64,000 nt of DNA from Ciona savignyi (Eukaryota; Chordata; Ascidiacea; Phlebobranchia; Cionidae): positions 202,415-266,414 of the forward strand of contig CH003277.1 of NCBI GenBank assembly GCA_000149265.1. The letters run 5' to 3'. Position numbers and translations under genes: made by a program. A model generated the notes under the pieces. The model did no database searches. It worked only from the letters and a program-made list of their open reading frames with translations, and had not been told where the DNA came from. Shown in pieces: positions 28,951 to 42,369 of this stretch. Within the stretch, counting starts at the first letter, position 1. Every line of letters starts with the position of its first letter.

Positions 28951-29374
28951 TTGAAAGAACTAGATTTTACACACTTGAACGAGAGAAAATGTAGTCAACA
29001 CAAATCCTCGCTAATTCAACCAAAGCTGGAAGTCGTTTGTTTGTTTTGTTTTGCTTGATGCTGACGCTTTTACGGCGCTAAAGTTTCACGCAAAACGTCC
29101 CCCTATAAACAGCCCTTGTAAAATGCTTAACATCAAAAGTTGTTTTGCTTTTAGCAGAGTTACAAAGCCTAAACAGCGCTTTCGCTTTAAAGTGGTTTCG
29201 TTTAGCTTTCGATTTCAACTATCGAGACTTAGAAACCTTTTTGACTGTGAGATTTCAAAAGGAATGACTCGGCTCGGTTAGCTGTAGCTTACCACTTCCA
29301 AGCTCCGGTGTTGATACTTTAGATGCTACAAACACATAGAGTATAACATGGGGTTTAAGGGGTTTGTACATATT

Positions 29375-29462
29375 TGACTGTGAAGTGGGTTTGTGTGGTT
29401 AAGCGTCGGACAATCAACCCCAAGGTTGCTGGTTCAAACCCAACCTCTTGCTGGCTTTGTGT
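29375..29462 (+). repeat. tRNA-like sequence (probable SINE head)
   Basis: An A-box-like tgtgtggttaagcgtcggac is followed by a B-box-like ctggttcaaacccaacctc at about 45 bases. The paired arms are incomplete, so I favour a tRNA-derived repeat over a functional tRNA gene. Confidence 0.4.
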
Positions 29463-29714
29463 TTCAGTAAAGTTAATTCAAGCAGATAACGTGGCATATA
29501 CATATTTCGCTCGATACCCGCAATATGCAGTTTACCCGCAGTTACTATTTGCAAGTTTTTAAATCAGGCAACATTATAAGTTCCAACCTTAACTTTTAAT
29601 TGATAGAATCTATGGCGTAATTCACGCATGTCTAAAACATTTGTATAGACTGTGCCAAAATGTGGTCACATAAGAGATCTAAACAACCAGGTAAATAAAG
29701 ATATTGAAATCTTA

Positions 29715-29826
29715 GGCTTTGTGTGGCCGAACGGTTAACCAACTGATATACTGGCATCCCATAAAACGGATTAAGCTAAAGATCTAGTGGTCGAGGGTTC
29801 AAATTTAGGCTCAGTAAAAAACACAT
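29715..29826 (+). repeat. tRNA-Ser/Leu-like repeat (family B)
   Basis: The head is ttgtgtggccgaacggttaa, and the tail is gtcgagggttcaaatttagg followed by ctcagtaaaaaacac. It has the standard family B layout with a well-kept A box and a decayed B box. Confidence 0.65.
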
Positions 29827-31179
29827 ATACACTTAAACCCGATTTTGTTTATGGAGTTTCAGCGTGCCAATGGCTTTCGTATTATCAGTTAAACTTTAAG
29901 AAATCGGCCAATTCGTTTGCATTTTTAGTAGAAAACGTAGCAATAATACATAGTTAGTATTGATGTACAACTAATGTGTAGTGAAAATATTGGATAGGCG
30001 GTTTACCAATTTTCTATAAGCCTATATACTAGGCTGTAACGACTTAAATGGGATGATGGAACATATGAAACCATGTAAAATATATGGAAATAAAATAAAA
30101 TGCGACCTGGTTAAAGTGGTTAATACATGGTGAAATAACCACCTCCGAAAAACGAAACCCACACCTTGATTATTAAAACCGCCCCATTGATTTAAGTACG
30201 TGCGATATAACACCATACAAGATGGAATTGTCCCTACAGGAACCATGTTGAAAAGTTTACACGATTTCCGGGAAATACACATGCAACATTCCCAAGCACC
30301 GACTTGTAAAAGTCCACCCTTTTAAAAACGATTCCACCCTTACAGTTTACAATGTAGGGGCATTTAGGGATATGTGTTTAAAAATATAAGATCTCTTCGT
30401 ACAAAAATATGCCGAAGAGGTTCCAGTGCTATTTAAATGCATTGATTTTCACGCGTCAATCATTACCACCGTCGGTTTACAGTGAGCGAATTCCACACAA
30501 AAATCAATTATTCGGCCCATAACAATAAAATTCGTGTTATGAGCGAATTTAAGGTCGATTCAGTAAAAAAAGCCTTTTAAAATGAAAGAAATGGGTTGAC
30601 CGCCAACGTCGTATTTGGCCACACAATCTTTAATTTGGCACCGTTTTTAGCTGTAAAAACCCGATAGTTTTGTTCTTAAAAGATTGCCCTAGCTCGCGCT
30701 TTAAATTCGCTGCATTTCGCCTGCACCTGATACGAATTTAACATCCCCGGGTCATGGTTGAACGCGCACGTGGACAATCAATCTCACACTCGCAAATCGA
30801 CACGCTTTTGATATTCTCTCATTCTCGTAAATGTCGGCAAACCACAGTTTTTGGTTGTTTTTAAACTTCACCAGAGCGCAGCATGCGTTTTGCATCTAAA
30901 CTTGGATTACTTGGAAACGCCTACGCCCCATTACGTGTTTTTGTGTCGTAGTTTATATCCAAGTCGCCATGGATGCGAAAAACACATAAACGTATATCAA
31001 TGAGATTTTCAAAACAGATAAAACATTCATAAAATTTAAAAAACAGACTTCAAAATAATTTAAAATACATATATACACGTGTATATAAAATATAGTGCTG
31101 TATTTTGAATCAAATTGTGGAGTTTAGGTTATTCGCGTTGAAAACGATACTAAAGTTTCTCAGGGTGAGTAAAATTACA

Positions 31180-31272
31180 AAGATTGGTCGAATGGTTAGC
31201 TCGACCTATACAAATAACAACGCAAAAACGGCCTAAGCGACAAGGAGGTCGAAACTTAGCCTTGTAAAACAC
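31180..31272 (+). repeat. tRNA-Ser/Leu-like repeat (family B), diverged
   Basis: The head gattggtcgaatggttagct and tail aggaggtcgaaacttagcct then tgtaaaacac are in the family B order. Confidence 0.55.
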
Positions 31273-32393
31273 AAAAACAGAAGACAACCGACTGTCTTGC
31301 GGCTGGTTTTGATTTTACAACCTATCAACCTACCAATAATTATTAATAGGCAAGCACGGTAATATTTCAGATTTTATATTTTTTCAAAGATAAAATAAGG
31401 CTTGGGTGGTATTGGGTATGATTTGTAGATCAACATTCTCTATCGTGCGCTTATATTTACACAACGTAAAAGTTGCGTTCCGAATCCAATCCGGAACGCC
31501 CGCAATTTCATAGACAAGCAACGAGCCAAACGACAAAATGTCATACCCACAGTTATACAGTACTGCAGTAATTTCAAAACCTTTAAAGATTAAAACACAC
31601 TACAAAAGTACATTTTGCGAAGTTAAACCTGTAATTAAAAACAATATGTGCATCGATAATAAATAACGTATTTTTGTCATTGTTCTTTCGAGTACAATAA
31701 CATCACAGTTCTTATTGACACCACAGTAAATAATGACATCAAAGTGCTTTAAAATTGCATTGTACATAGTTAATTTGCTCTTTCCTTTTCCTGCTAGTTT
31801 TATTATTAATATTGATGTTATGATTTTGTATTACTCTGGCGTTTTTGGAATAAAATACAAACCATCACCATATTTACAAGGCCAAAACGTAATCCGACAT
31901 CCAAAATTTTCGACAAGAAGTAATTGACGTTATTGTTATAATGAATTATCAAAGATGTCTTAAAATTGCAAAACAATGTTGTGCATATTTCTAAATCTCT
32001 CATCACAACGCTAAAGTCACATCAATTCGTTTATGTAAGTCGAAAATAATCATTTTGGTAAGCACCGGTACATATGTGTATGTATTTATTACATGTGTTT
32101 TTGTGACCCGTCATTATGTTTACAACCTAAAATTTATCAGTTTTGATTTTACTTTTTATACGTTTTGTGATGTTATTATTTCTTTTCGTTGTTTTATTTA
32201 TGTAATAGTTTGTTTAAATTAAATAAATGAGTTTTATTGCCAAATATAAAACTCATTTTCAAACACAAGAACGCCTGGGAAATTTAAAAACAGAAACAAA
32301 ATAGGCATTGGAAAATCTAAGAAATCGCCGTTTGTTAGCACACACAATGCAATTAATACTTAATAAAACTACTTTCCTTAGGATATAGTACAG

Positions 32394-32475
32394 GAAATTC
32401 AAGTGTTATGTACTTTTATCCCCGTGAAAGAAAAAACTTACTCCCACGGTAGCTATTAGACTGTGTTAGCTTTTA
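32394..32475 (+). repeat. SINE family A, short fragment
   Basis: ttttatccccgtgaaagaaa and cccacggtagctattagact match pieces of the family A body; the middle is deleted. Confidence 0.4.
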
Positions 32476-35400
32476 ATATACAAATACAAATTTAAACACT
32501 AAATCAATACTTATTTTGAGGTTGTATGTGCAAATTATTTTGTAAAATAATTTATCGATTTTATGAGCTGATTGAAGCAATGTAGGAACTAAATAACACG
32601 CCAGGACCACAAAGAGATTTCGGCACCGACTGTGGCCTGGAAAGTGAAAACTTTGTACTGAAATAAGATAGCATAATTGGGATGTAGCGTTTGAGGTATA
32701 GTCCGTCAGCTTTCACTGACAGGTTTGATTTTAACAACAGTTAAAATCAGCACACGCCTTCTGTTTAAATGTGAAACAAAAATTGCATTTCAGGTCGGTT
32801 TTGCTCTGCTATGGATTGATATGGTCGTTGAACTTTACAATACTGCGACAGTTTGTAAACAAAATTTGTTTTAATAAAGCGCTAAACTCATCTATTTTAA
32901 ACCATACCTCAGCCGCAATATAACCGCAACTAATCACGCAGTCGTTTGTTTTAATTTTGAACGCTGCATAACGTTAACTAATTAAATTAAGATATAGAAA
33001 ACCAGTTAATACACATAACTGAGTTAAAAACAGCTGGGTTTTGCATTTTGCAAAGTAAATTGCGCGCGGTTTGTTTGGTAACAATGCGTATTCTTATGAT
33101 GAATATTTCTTAGATCATTTTCCTAACTTTAAAAATAACACATTTTTAAACTCAGTTTAGTCGACATTTTTGGGAAATCAATTACAGCAAATCAGCTGCT
33201 ATAGATACACCGTGGCAATTTATTTTAAACTTACTCGAGAGAAAGCGTTGTAAAACTGTTATCGTTTTGGCAAATTTGGTATAATCAATTTTAAGTAGAA
33301 CACAGGTTACTGTAAAATCAGACGAAGTAGACAAGGGGTATCAGTTATAATGTTTTCATAGGTTTGAAAAGGCAGAAGGCAGTTTCTTTTTTATATATTA
33401 CAAAAGATTAACCGTAAATTTGCTGTCCAAATAAGACAATCCTTTTTCACTAACAAATTCACTTTGAGGTATGTAATTTAGGAAACGTAATATCTGGGAA
33501 TTGGTTGTAAAATTTCCGGGAAATAAAGCGATGTTTACGCCAGGAAAAATATCAGTTTTACAACCTAAAGCAATTTAAATTGGCCCAAAGTTTAAATTTT
33601 AAATTTAATTTTCAGTTTTAGATTTCTGCCCAAATAAAAAAGCGTTCTTTGTGATACAGTGTATAAGTGGTTTGAGAATGTTTTACTTAATCGTATAAAA
33701 TATGCGTACACAATTTAATTTTTATTATTTTTCACGCCCAAACTTAGATTATTAAACATTAAAGTGCTGGTTAAGTAGACACATAATTTCGACAGTGACG
33801 TCATAGACGATTATATTTGATAACAGTGCGTAAAAACGAACGACATTTCTAAGGATTTGATTTGCAAAGTGTCTTGCTGTAAAGTATGTTTAGGCAATTT
33901 AACAACAAATATTGGTTTGTAGAGCGTTAGGCAACATGCCCCAACCAGCCTCGGCACGTTAAGCATACAATTTGCATTATAGCGGTGCCGGTATCGCGTT
34001 GTTTACTTGCATTGTATATCAAAAGCAGTAATCGCACCGGTGCCATGCGCATGCTGATCGAGAAATTCCATAGTTAACCATTAAAGTGACGTAACCACTT
34101 TGTACAGCTGAATGTAGGTTCAAGCGAAGTACTGATTTAGCCCTGCGTTTGCAATTTTGCACGGGTAATATACAGACCTTATTTTTAAGCCATATATGTC
34201 CACATTTTAAGCTAATACAGAGCCTACGGAAGTTATTGTCATTGAATTCTTAAAATAAGTTAATTGGACAAATTAATTTTATATTTAAGAACACTTTAAG
34301 TTTATGATACGTTGAGAAACGACAAACAATTTTCCTAATATTAACCGTAAAATAGGCATATATAGAATAAAAAAAATATTGTGTGAATTTAAGATCATTT
34401 TGGGTAGTCTGGCCAAAGTATAGGGTAATTGTAGCCTTTTAAATTTATAACGTCGCTAATTTCAAGTGCTGTGCGTAAATTTGTGGGAAAATCTACCATC
34501 AAGGCGCCGTTCGGGCATTATTTTTAATGTTTATTTTATATCATATGGTATTGACTGACCGAACCCACCGACCAAACCACTAAACCTCAGTGAAATTGAT
34601 TCAGTTTATTTATGTTTTTTATGTGTGTTTCTCACCGGCGATGGTCAAATACTTTGATAAGTCAACTGCCAATGAGGCGCTTACTTGTCGCCCGAGGTAG
34701 AAGCGATAGCTGCAATGAGCCTAATGGGAGCATCGTAAATAATGACATCTTTGGTGGTCTAAGCGTACTATGCAACGTATAGTAGCCGGTCGTTAACGTT
34801 TAGACAGTCTCTATTGTCCGTGTGAGCTAAATTTCTAATTGTTATTGCAATCTGTAAATTGTAAGGTAATGTACAAGCATACGTATGCGTAGATGTTTGC
34901 GAGTTGTCGCTAGTTTGTGGAGAAATGTACAGTTAACTTGACAGTAAAGTATTTTAAACAGTTTTAAGTAAGGAACACAATAGAAAAACCGCTCTGGTGA
35001 TACGGTTGGCGAATGTCGCTAAAAAACGTGCCGAATCGACCAATTGTATATTTTCAAAACAAACACGGAATACCAACGTTTTATTTTGTACAATTTTTAC
35101 CACTTCAACGAAAGCTGTAGTTTTATCGCTTGAACTGGTTGTAGATTACATAGGTTGGTATTTTTGTGTTGTTTTTGGGACTAGTCGCAGTGAAAAGTTT
35201 AACCAGATAAAACCTGTCTATCTCTGTGCCGTAGTCTGTAATCCTTAAAGTCGAACTTTATCACGACTGGCTTATAACCATGATCTGCAAAGGCCAGGGG
35301 TTATGGGGGCTGGGCATAAGGCAGATTGATGCATGTCCCTGCCTATTCCGCTGACACTTTGATGGATTGAAAAGTTCACTAAAATTTACGTGCGCAAAAA

Positions 35401-35637
35401 ACACATTACGCCCGTCTACTATACCGCATAAAATCTACGAAAGAGTAAACATGAAATAATATATCTTCAAAGCCACGCTTTTTAAAACTCAGTTTATTGA
35501 TGGGTAAATAACATAATGTAATTCAAGATACGATAATATTTCAACAGGTTGGGCAAAAATCGGTTGACACAAATATTTTAGTTAACATTTGTAAAGTATT
35601 AATTTTTTAAAAATACTGAGAGACGATGTTGAAAAAA

Positions 35638-35935
35638 TGTTGGTTTTTAAAAGCTCCGGCTTATATGTGTTGACAACATTTTCGTAAACTCTTCATTTTA
35701 CCCAAGGAAATATGGTACTTTAGTAGTATCTTCGGTATTTCAAGTTAAGCGTAGCTTATGGTAAAAAAATTGGGTTTTAAAAAGTTCCAGTTCCAAATAT
35801 GTTAACAACATTTTGTAAGCTATTATTTTGTAAAGTGTTAACAACATTTTTAAATTTTTCACATAACCAAGGAAATAAGATGTGCTGATAGTGTCTTCGG
35901 TAATCCACGTTTAGAGAAACTCATTGTACCGAAGA
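35638..35935 (+). repeat. Imperfect tandem duplication, about 130-160 bases
   Basis: gttggtttttaaaagctccg ... ccaaggaaatatggta ... gtatcttcggtatttca recurs as attgggttttaaaaagttcc ... ccaaggaaataagatg ... gtgtcttcggtaatcca. An extra gttaacaacattttgtaa motif is itself repeated within the second copy. Confidence 0.65.
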
Positions 35936-38398
35936 GTATATACAATCCGCGGTTTGGCCGACTGGGGCGAAATGTTACAAAAAGCCGGTGCCCTGTACAA
36001 GGTTACTGCGCGTGTAAGGTTTGTTTACGCACACAGGGCGAGAAAGAACGCGTAGTAAAATGCAGCTGCACTAAGATAAATGTCGAATGCAGCTTGGATC
36101 CTGTGCATTAGGGCTTATGGTTTGACCACATGCGCGTCGCCTGTATCTCAGAATTCAGCCGTCGGTTCAAATTATTGTTCATAAGTTAGTGTATTAGAAT
36201 AGAAAGAGTTACTTTTAAAGTTTTAAAGTAAATTTAATTTTTCCAAAAAATGATACAAATGCTTCTATTACGTACTTACAGACGAGTTTAACCTTAGATT
36301 CAGTAAAATTACTTTTTTGAAATACAGTCGAATTTGTCTTTCTATCACACTTCATACTTTCCTATTGTAGAGGTTCAGGGATAGCGAAGTGTATTAATCC
36401 GTCTAAACTTAAGCGGTTTGAAGGATTCAATATCGAAGAAAGTAAAACTCGGCGTAAAGGTGAGCACTTTATCTTATTTGACAAATCGTGGTGAGTATTT
36501 ACTTTTCTCCATTTGCTTGTTTTTTGGATCATCAATTTTCGGTCATGCTCCGGCGGTTTCGAACGCAAGGCGATAAGAGCCATTCTTTTAATAAACGAGT
36601 TTTTCGTGTCGCAGGGGTTTTATACAATTGCTTTATTGTCGACCTGCCGGTTACCATAAAAAACATTGATTTTAATAAAAAGGCAAATACGTACCAGGTG
36701 TTGACGTGATTTGCCCAACACGGAATATCGACTGACGAGGTCCTTATTTAAAATTTCTATAGATTTGTTTAAAAACTCGACAGGCGATAGCGCTTTTTTG
36801 TTAGCGCGGTCCATATATTAAGTTTCTATGGTGGTTTAAACAAACCCCACACTTGGTCAACTGTAACCCTAAGTTCCTTTGTAACTTTCTTCATCAGTAA
36901 AAAATCATTTTTTTGTTGTTTTTTTTTTGCTCGTGGCCGACAGAAATGTTTGTATACAAATCAATGTCCAGAGAGAACGACTTAAAGAGCGAACGACTTG
37001 CCAGCAACGATCGTTTTCAAGGCTTAGTTTCAAAACGGATCCAGTTTCAACCCTGTACAGTACGTGAAGGAATGTTTAGTTTAAGTTTATAAGGAGTGAA
37101 TTTTGCAGTTCAGGTTTTTTCATTGGCATCGAGTCGTTTTAATACATCATTATACCGTTGACTCGTTTTATTTTGCATTTTCAGCTCGCATTTGTACAGT
37201 GATTGTTATAGACTCCGATATCAGGGTAGTTTTACTTCATTTACGTATTTCATCTTTGAGGTGCGGTAAAAGGTGTTAAATTTCGCCACGAGGTGTCGCC
37301 TCTGAGGTGCACAATACCGGAAGAAGCAACGACTTATGATTTCGTCGTACAATAGCACCTGCGTAGTTAGGTAGTGCGGACTGGCAGTTAGATAAAGGTA
37401 AAATAGACATAGGAAGTCGTATTTAATGTTAGAGGATTCTTTTACCTCCAGTCGGGCTTAACAACACCGTGACATCGTTTCAGCTCGGCGTTCCATGGCC
37501 GATGACGTAATTTTCTCGGGCAGCAATACGTTTCCAGCTTCTGCAGTCCTATCTTTACGTTCTTGACTTAAAAGCTTTATACAGTTGACACCAGCCCGAC
37601 CGAATTAAATCTAATTTATCCAACGTTGCGTAGAAAGGAAAAATCGATACTGTGAAGACATAATATTCGGGTGACGAATTGTTAGGGCGGTATGACAATG
37701 GTGTTTGTTTTACAACACAATAGCGCGCGGTTACATTCTATATTATCACCACACACCTTAAAGGATAAGAGAACGACAAAGGGCCTGCGCGGCCAAATCT
37801 GATTTGCGCCAAAGAGCGCTCCAGTATGAAAATACTGTGATCGTGATCGGAATAATAGACCCGCATTCGCTTTAAACTGCCTCAGGTTTAGCTCGTTTGA
37901 AAGCAAGTAGCGGACGCGGCGCAAAACACACGGACCATAGCTGTCAATGGCAAGCCATGAATATCAATACGAAGTAGCGAAACTATCCATTACTACAGTC
38001 GAGGCTTAAAAGGAAGGAAGGTATAAGCGCGATGAGATTTATGCCCCGTATAGACCGCTACCAGCGCGAGTAACCTGCGTATGCAAGCTTTAGAAGTATC
38101 GCATTCTACAGCACAGGAAAGAGCGGATGCATTGATTGCCTATTGCTGAGTGTTTACTCATTTAGATGCCCACGCGCATATGGAAGATAACTACGTATAA
38201 CTCCGTCGTGTTGACCATTGCTTTTCTCGGCATTTTAACAACGTTCGCGCGTGTTCGCAGAATACGAGTCGAGCTGTGCAGGCGGTTAGTAAAAAAAACT
38301 GGAAACACTGAGATAAATTGCCTGTTTCGTGATCGTGACGTCACGATTATTCAAGCATTTCGCTTTTTGGCTACTGTTGTACTGGTCTACCTGTTTTC

Positions 38399-38514
38399 AT
38401 GGATACCGCCGATAGCGTCGGACTGAAACGAAAATTGCCATGGCAACCGGACCCTACGTCATCGAACCCAACGCCGGAGAAAGTCCCTCGTCGAATTGAT
38501 GACGTCATTACGAA
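38399..38514 (+). CDS. A1CF/RBM46/RBM47: Candidate first coding exon of the A1CF/RBM46/RBM47-type gene
   Basis: ATG at 38399 opens 38 codons plus two bases, ending at a strong donor (cgaa then gtaagt). The peptide has a basic cluster (LKRKLPW ... EKVPRRIDDVIT) that could be a bipartite nuclear signal. Joined to the acceptor at 43649, the leftover AA plus A makes Lys and the frame runs straight into the ATG at 43651, adding 39 residues upstream of that Met. The base composition is more GC-rich than the surroundings. I do not recognise this segment in the family, whose members start close to the downstream Met. It could be an alternative 5' exon, or belong to an unseen gene. Confidence 0.45.
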
Positions 38515-41054
38515 GTAAGTGATAACGAAAGAGGTCTAAAGTAACGCGAACTTTGCGAAAGTAAACTTTTAGTTTCGCTTCAAGACTTTCATTTTTTAGA
38601 TTACATAATAATGAAATGCGAAATGAAATTAACTGGTAGATTAAGCCTAGCCAAACTATACTATATGCTTGTTATTATGCTTAAGTAGAACGTGCAGGTA
38701 CTAATAACAGGAGAAATTAGAAAATATCTGTGAATCAGAATCAAAGCCTAACGAAATATAGATTTACGAGGCGAGTTTTAACGCAGTTTTATAGTTATTA
38801 TCTTTCCCCGGTACCGTGTTGTGTTATATGACTATCTGGGTGTATGTTTTAAGATTAGATTTTCCGTTTTCTCAGAGCATTATGAACCAACTACTTCATA
38901 CATTTCCTATTTGTATAGCAGTCGAGCGCGTATTCTCTAACTACGCGTAAACTGCACTCCCATAAATGTACAGTGTTTTCATAATTTAAGGCCTTGACTA
39001 AAAGAAGAATTTGGTTTCGGTCGTTGTTAAAAAATCAAACTAGAAATGTGTACGTTGTTTCCCTGTTCATTTACCACTTGCCGTTAATCAGCCCAAACTC
39101 AATAAAAAATGATAAAGCACTTGGATTTATCGATTTGTGGTTGCCTTTAACGCAATTTAGTCAGGTTGTTCCTTTTAAAGCAAAAACTAAGAATGGTTTG
39201 CGGAATTTAAGAAAACGCAACAATGTCTGCCTACAATTGTTATAGTAAACTAGTTTGCATAACTCTAACATACGTAATCAAATCTAATCTATTGTTTTTC
39301 TTTTGCAACGCTGCCAAGCGGCCCTATATATCGACATGTTTTAAAACGCAACAGATTTTTTAGTTTTGTAAATTAGCTTTAACACAGAAAACTTGTTTTG
39401 AAAAAATAATGTTTTTAACAATCCATAAAATATCACAGTTTTGCCTAAATTACGTCATATTCATTTCTTATTTAAATTAAAACTATTCAAATTGGTTATC
39501 TTTACATGGTCTTAAGGCAAAATCAGTAACATTCGTTCAAAATTGTCAATTTCCGTTTTCTGCTAAATCAAGGCCAAAACGTCAAAAATCAGTTTCGTTT
39601 TAAGAGATATCGATATTTTGTTCTATAAGAGATATATTCGTGTGTTACAAGACCAAAAGTCATTTGAATAAGAACTAATAACGCTGTGTAAGCAAAACTG
39701 GTTTTCGAAGTACAGTTTAGAACTACACATTGCTTTTTTGGAAAATTCTTTACGCATTGTTACGTATAAATTCGTGTTATTCTGTCATACATAGCAATAC
39801 ACAAGTGGATAGTCATTGCATAACTATTAACCAGTAATTTACATGACGTTAAACAGCAAATGCTTTCTAAATCGATATGATTTGATAAAATTGAAACATT
39901 TTAAAATGTGACCTTTTAGTTGAAATCGCATAAGCAATATATATTTTATTACGTATCGTTTTTGGTATGTTGTTAACATTAATGGACCAATTTAGAATGT
40001 GCTAGCTTAAATAGAAAACATTTATATGCACCAATAGCCTTTCTGGCTATCATACCTCCTATTTTAAACTTGTTATTGTTTTTATGATACCTTTTAAGAG
40101 CGGGCAAGCCATAATTACAATATAAGACAGTAGTACTTTACGAAAATATATACTATATACTCCTATGAAGACGTTATGCTATATTACACTAAGTACAGGC
40201 TTTGTGCATTCACCTATCCTTAGGGGCAGAATATATTAAGTTAGTAACTGGGCGCTTTACCTTATGTTTCATTATTTTGGTGTTGATTGTCTGCCCATTA
40301 TTACACAACAATAATTTATAGTTCTTTATTCCGAAAGTATAATTATGCAAAACTAGCCAATGTAGGCTAAAAGGTTAGGCCTGGCGACCAAAAGTTTCAA
40401 TACCAACCGCTATATTATTTTAAAGTTTGTTTCTATACAGTAATCAAACCCTTTTTTGTATTATATATAACGAAATCTTTAACAAGACGTTGGGAAAGAC
40501 TGAGGACGTGTTTGTTTTTAATATTTGTCTGAAAAGGCGTTGTCCCTTTTGTGTAAAACAATTGTACCTTTTCGCGATCTCACTGGCTTGTTTGGGAAAT
40601 TTGGGACAAAAGCAAAATCTTGAATGTATTTGTCGAAGCAGGGAGCTTATTAGGTAGTCTGCCTTTTATTCGCTTTGTTTGTTAGGCCAGAATTGATCCA
40701 TAGCGCCGTTGTGGTACCGTTTCTCAGCGGGTGTTGGGTACATTTCGAACTTCAAGACTGGTTAATTTCTCTTGAGAAGTGTATTTGTTTTTAGGTATCG
40801 ATACATCGTTGCTGATTCGCTGGTAATTTACTTTCGTTTTATTGAAAAAATGAATGAGCGAGTGTGCGATTGTTCGGTAACTACGCTTCCTGTGATTGAA
40901 CAGTTTTTAGCTGCATTCCTATTGGTTGTTAAAAGCGGGAAGTGTTCTGACGGGACACGAACATACCAGCAGTTTGATTCTATTTCAGCAGTTTAGAGAT
41001 GAGTAAGAAAACGCGTCTTGCGGCTTATTGAGGTGGGAGGCAGTTCCTCGTTGG

Positions 41055-41102
41055 GTGTGCGCGCGCGCGTGGCATGCTGCGTGCGTGTGCGCGCGCCACG
41101 GT
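41055..41102. other. Alternating GC/GT purine-pyrimidine tract, Z-DNA-prone
   Basis: gtgtgcgcgcgcgcgtggc, a short spacer (atgctgc), then gtgcgtgtgcgcgcgccacg. The flanks gcgcgtggc and gcgcgccac also pair as an imperfect inverted repeat. It lies in the long intron between the candidate first exon and the exon at 43650, in otherwise AT-rich DNA. Confidence 0.7.
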
Positions 41103-41434
41103 GCGTTTGCAAAGAAACGGATTTTCAATCATAACTTCCTTACCGGCCTGCAATAAACTAATGCCTAGCATGAGGCAGTTTAGATAAAAACAGAACCAGG
41201 GATCGAATTTCATATTGAGTAAAAAGCATAATAAACCCATAGAATTACCGAGGAAAATCAAGTGTTACTCAACAGTGAATATACGCAAATCGTCTCTGTA
41301 TTTCGATCCGAAATCTTATAATTAAGCATCCGAAATTCACCGGAAGAAAAAACATTTAACTATATTTCCTAACAACGAAAATCTAGAAGAAAATTCGTTT
41401 CTATTTTCTAACTTTATACCGAGTAGCGTAGGTA

Positions 41435-41520
41435 TATTTGTACCGCTGTGCAGTTTGTAGCTCTTGGTTTCTTACCGGTTACTGGGTTCGATCCTCGCTC
41501 TTTAGGTTTCGTGCGTGGCA
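41435..41520 (+). repeat. Possible tRNA-derived repeat end
   Basis: It contains tactgggttcgatcctcgct, a good B-box match (GGTTCGATCC). The upstream ttgtagctcttggtttctta is only a weak A box. Not a functional tRNA by inspection. Confidence 0.3.
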
Positions 41521-42369
41521 GCGTCCGTGTGGGAAGTTTAAAAACCTATTGCGAGGCAGAAAATGTAAATAAGTGGCTCTAATTTAAAAGCAGAATGAAG
41601 TTACTGCTAAATTCGATAATCCGACTGATTTTGTGCAATTGATATTTTGACAATTTTCCGCGATATAATTGTAGCAACTTTAATTTAAATTTCTCTACCA
41701 TATATGTATATTTTTAGTTTCACAATGTGTTTTTTTTCATCGATTATGCTTTTTTACCACCTCTGAATAAACAATAAATTTAATTAATTAATTTTATAAA
41801 TAAACGTTTTTTACAAACGCTTTTTTGAAATTTTTTTGTTCAGCTTTTTAATTTTTTTTATAATAAAACTAATAAATATAATGTAAATAACTATTATTGA
41901 GGTGTTTGTCAAGGTTTCCATTTAATTTATATACAAGAAGCTGGTTGCGTGTTTTTAGCAAGATAAACTAAATTAAAACTACCACAACTGCGTTTTTCTA
42001 AACCCATGTCCACACACACGTTTCTTAAAATAAATACATTTATAGTCAGAAAAAGGCTACCGAATAATGTAAAATATTGATAATAAAAACGTCCTTATAG
42101 TATAAACACAATATATAATAATAACGTCTTTAAACTTTAAACAGCTTTAAAATTCGCTAGTTTTAATTTGATTTAAATTTTAGTTGTCATGGCACATGAG
42201 TTTAAAAATGGTCGCTTGTTGCAACAGGGTATTTGGAAATTTACATTTTTGTTAAGAATTAGCATTTAAACATGTTGTATTAATCGCACGAGTAATTCAT
42301 TAATAGATTTTTTAAAATTAGAATATGGTAAAGATCATGAGTTCGAGTTAACAGGCGATAAAAAATAGT

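Larger units (their letters stand above)
28154..38398. other. Intergenic region between the semaphorin and the RNA-binding protein gene
   Basis: About 10 kb with no coding exon I can support. It holds decayed SINE pieces (28558-28950, 32394-32475), tRNA-like repeats (29375-29460, 29715-29826, 31180-31272) and a local duplication (35638-35935). Stretches such as 29830-31170, 31280-32390, 32480-35630 and 35940-38390 are AT-rich and show nothing I recognise. Short open frames here have no recognisable domain. Confidence 0.6.
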
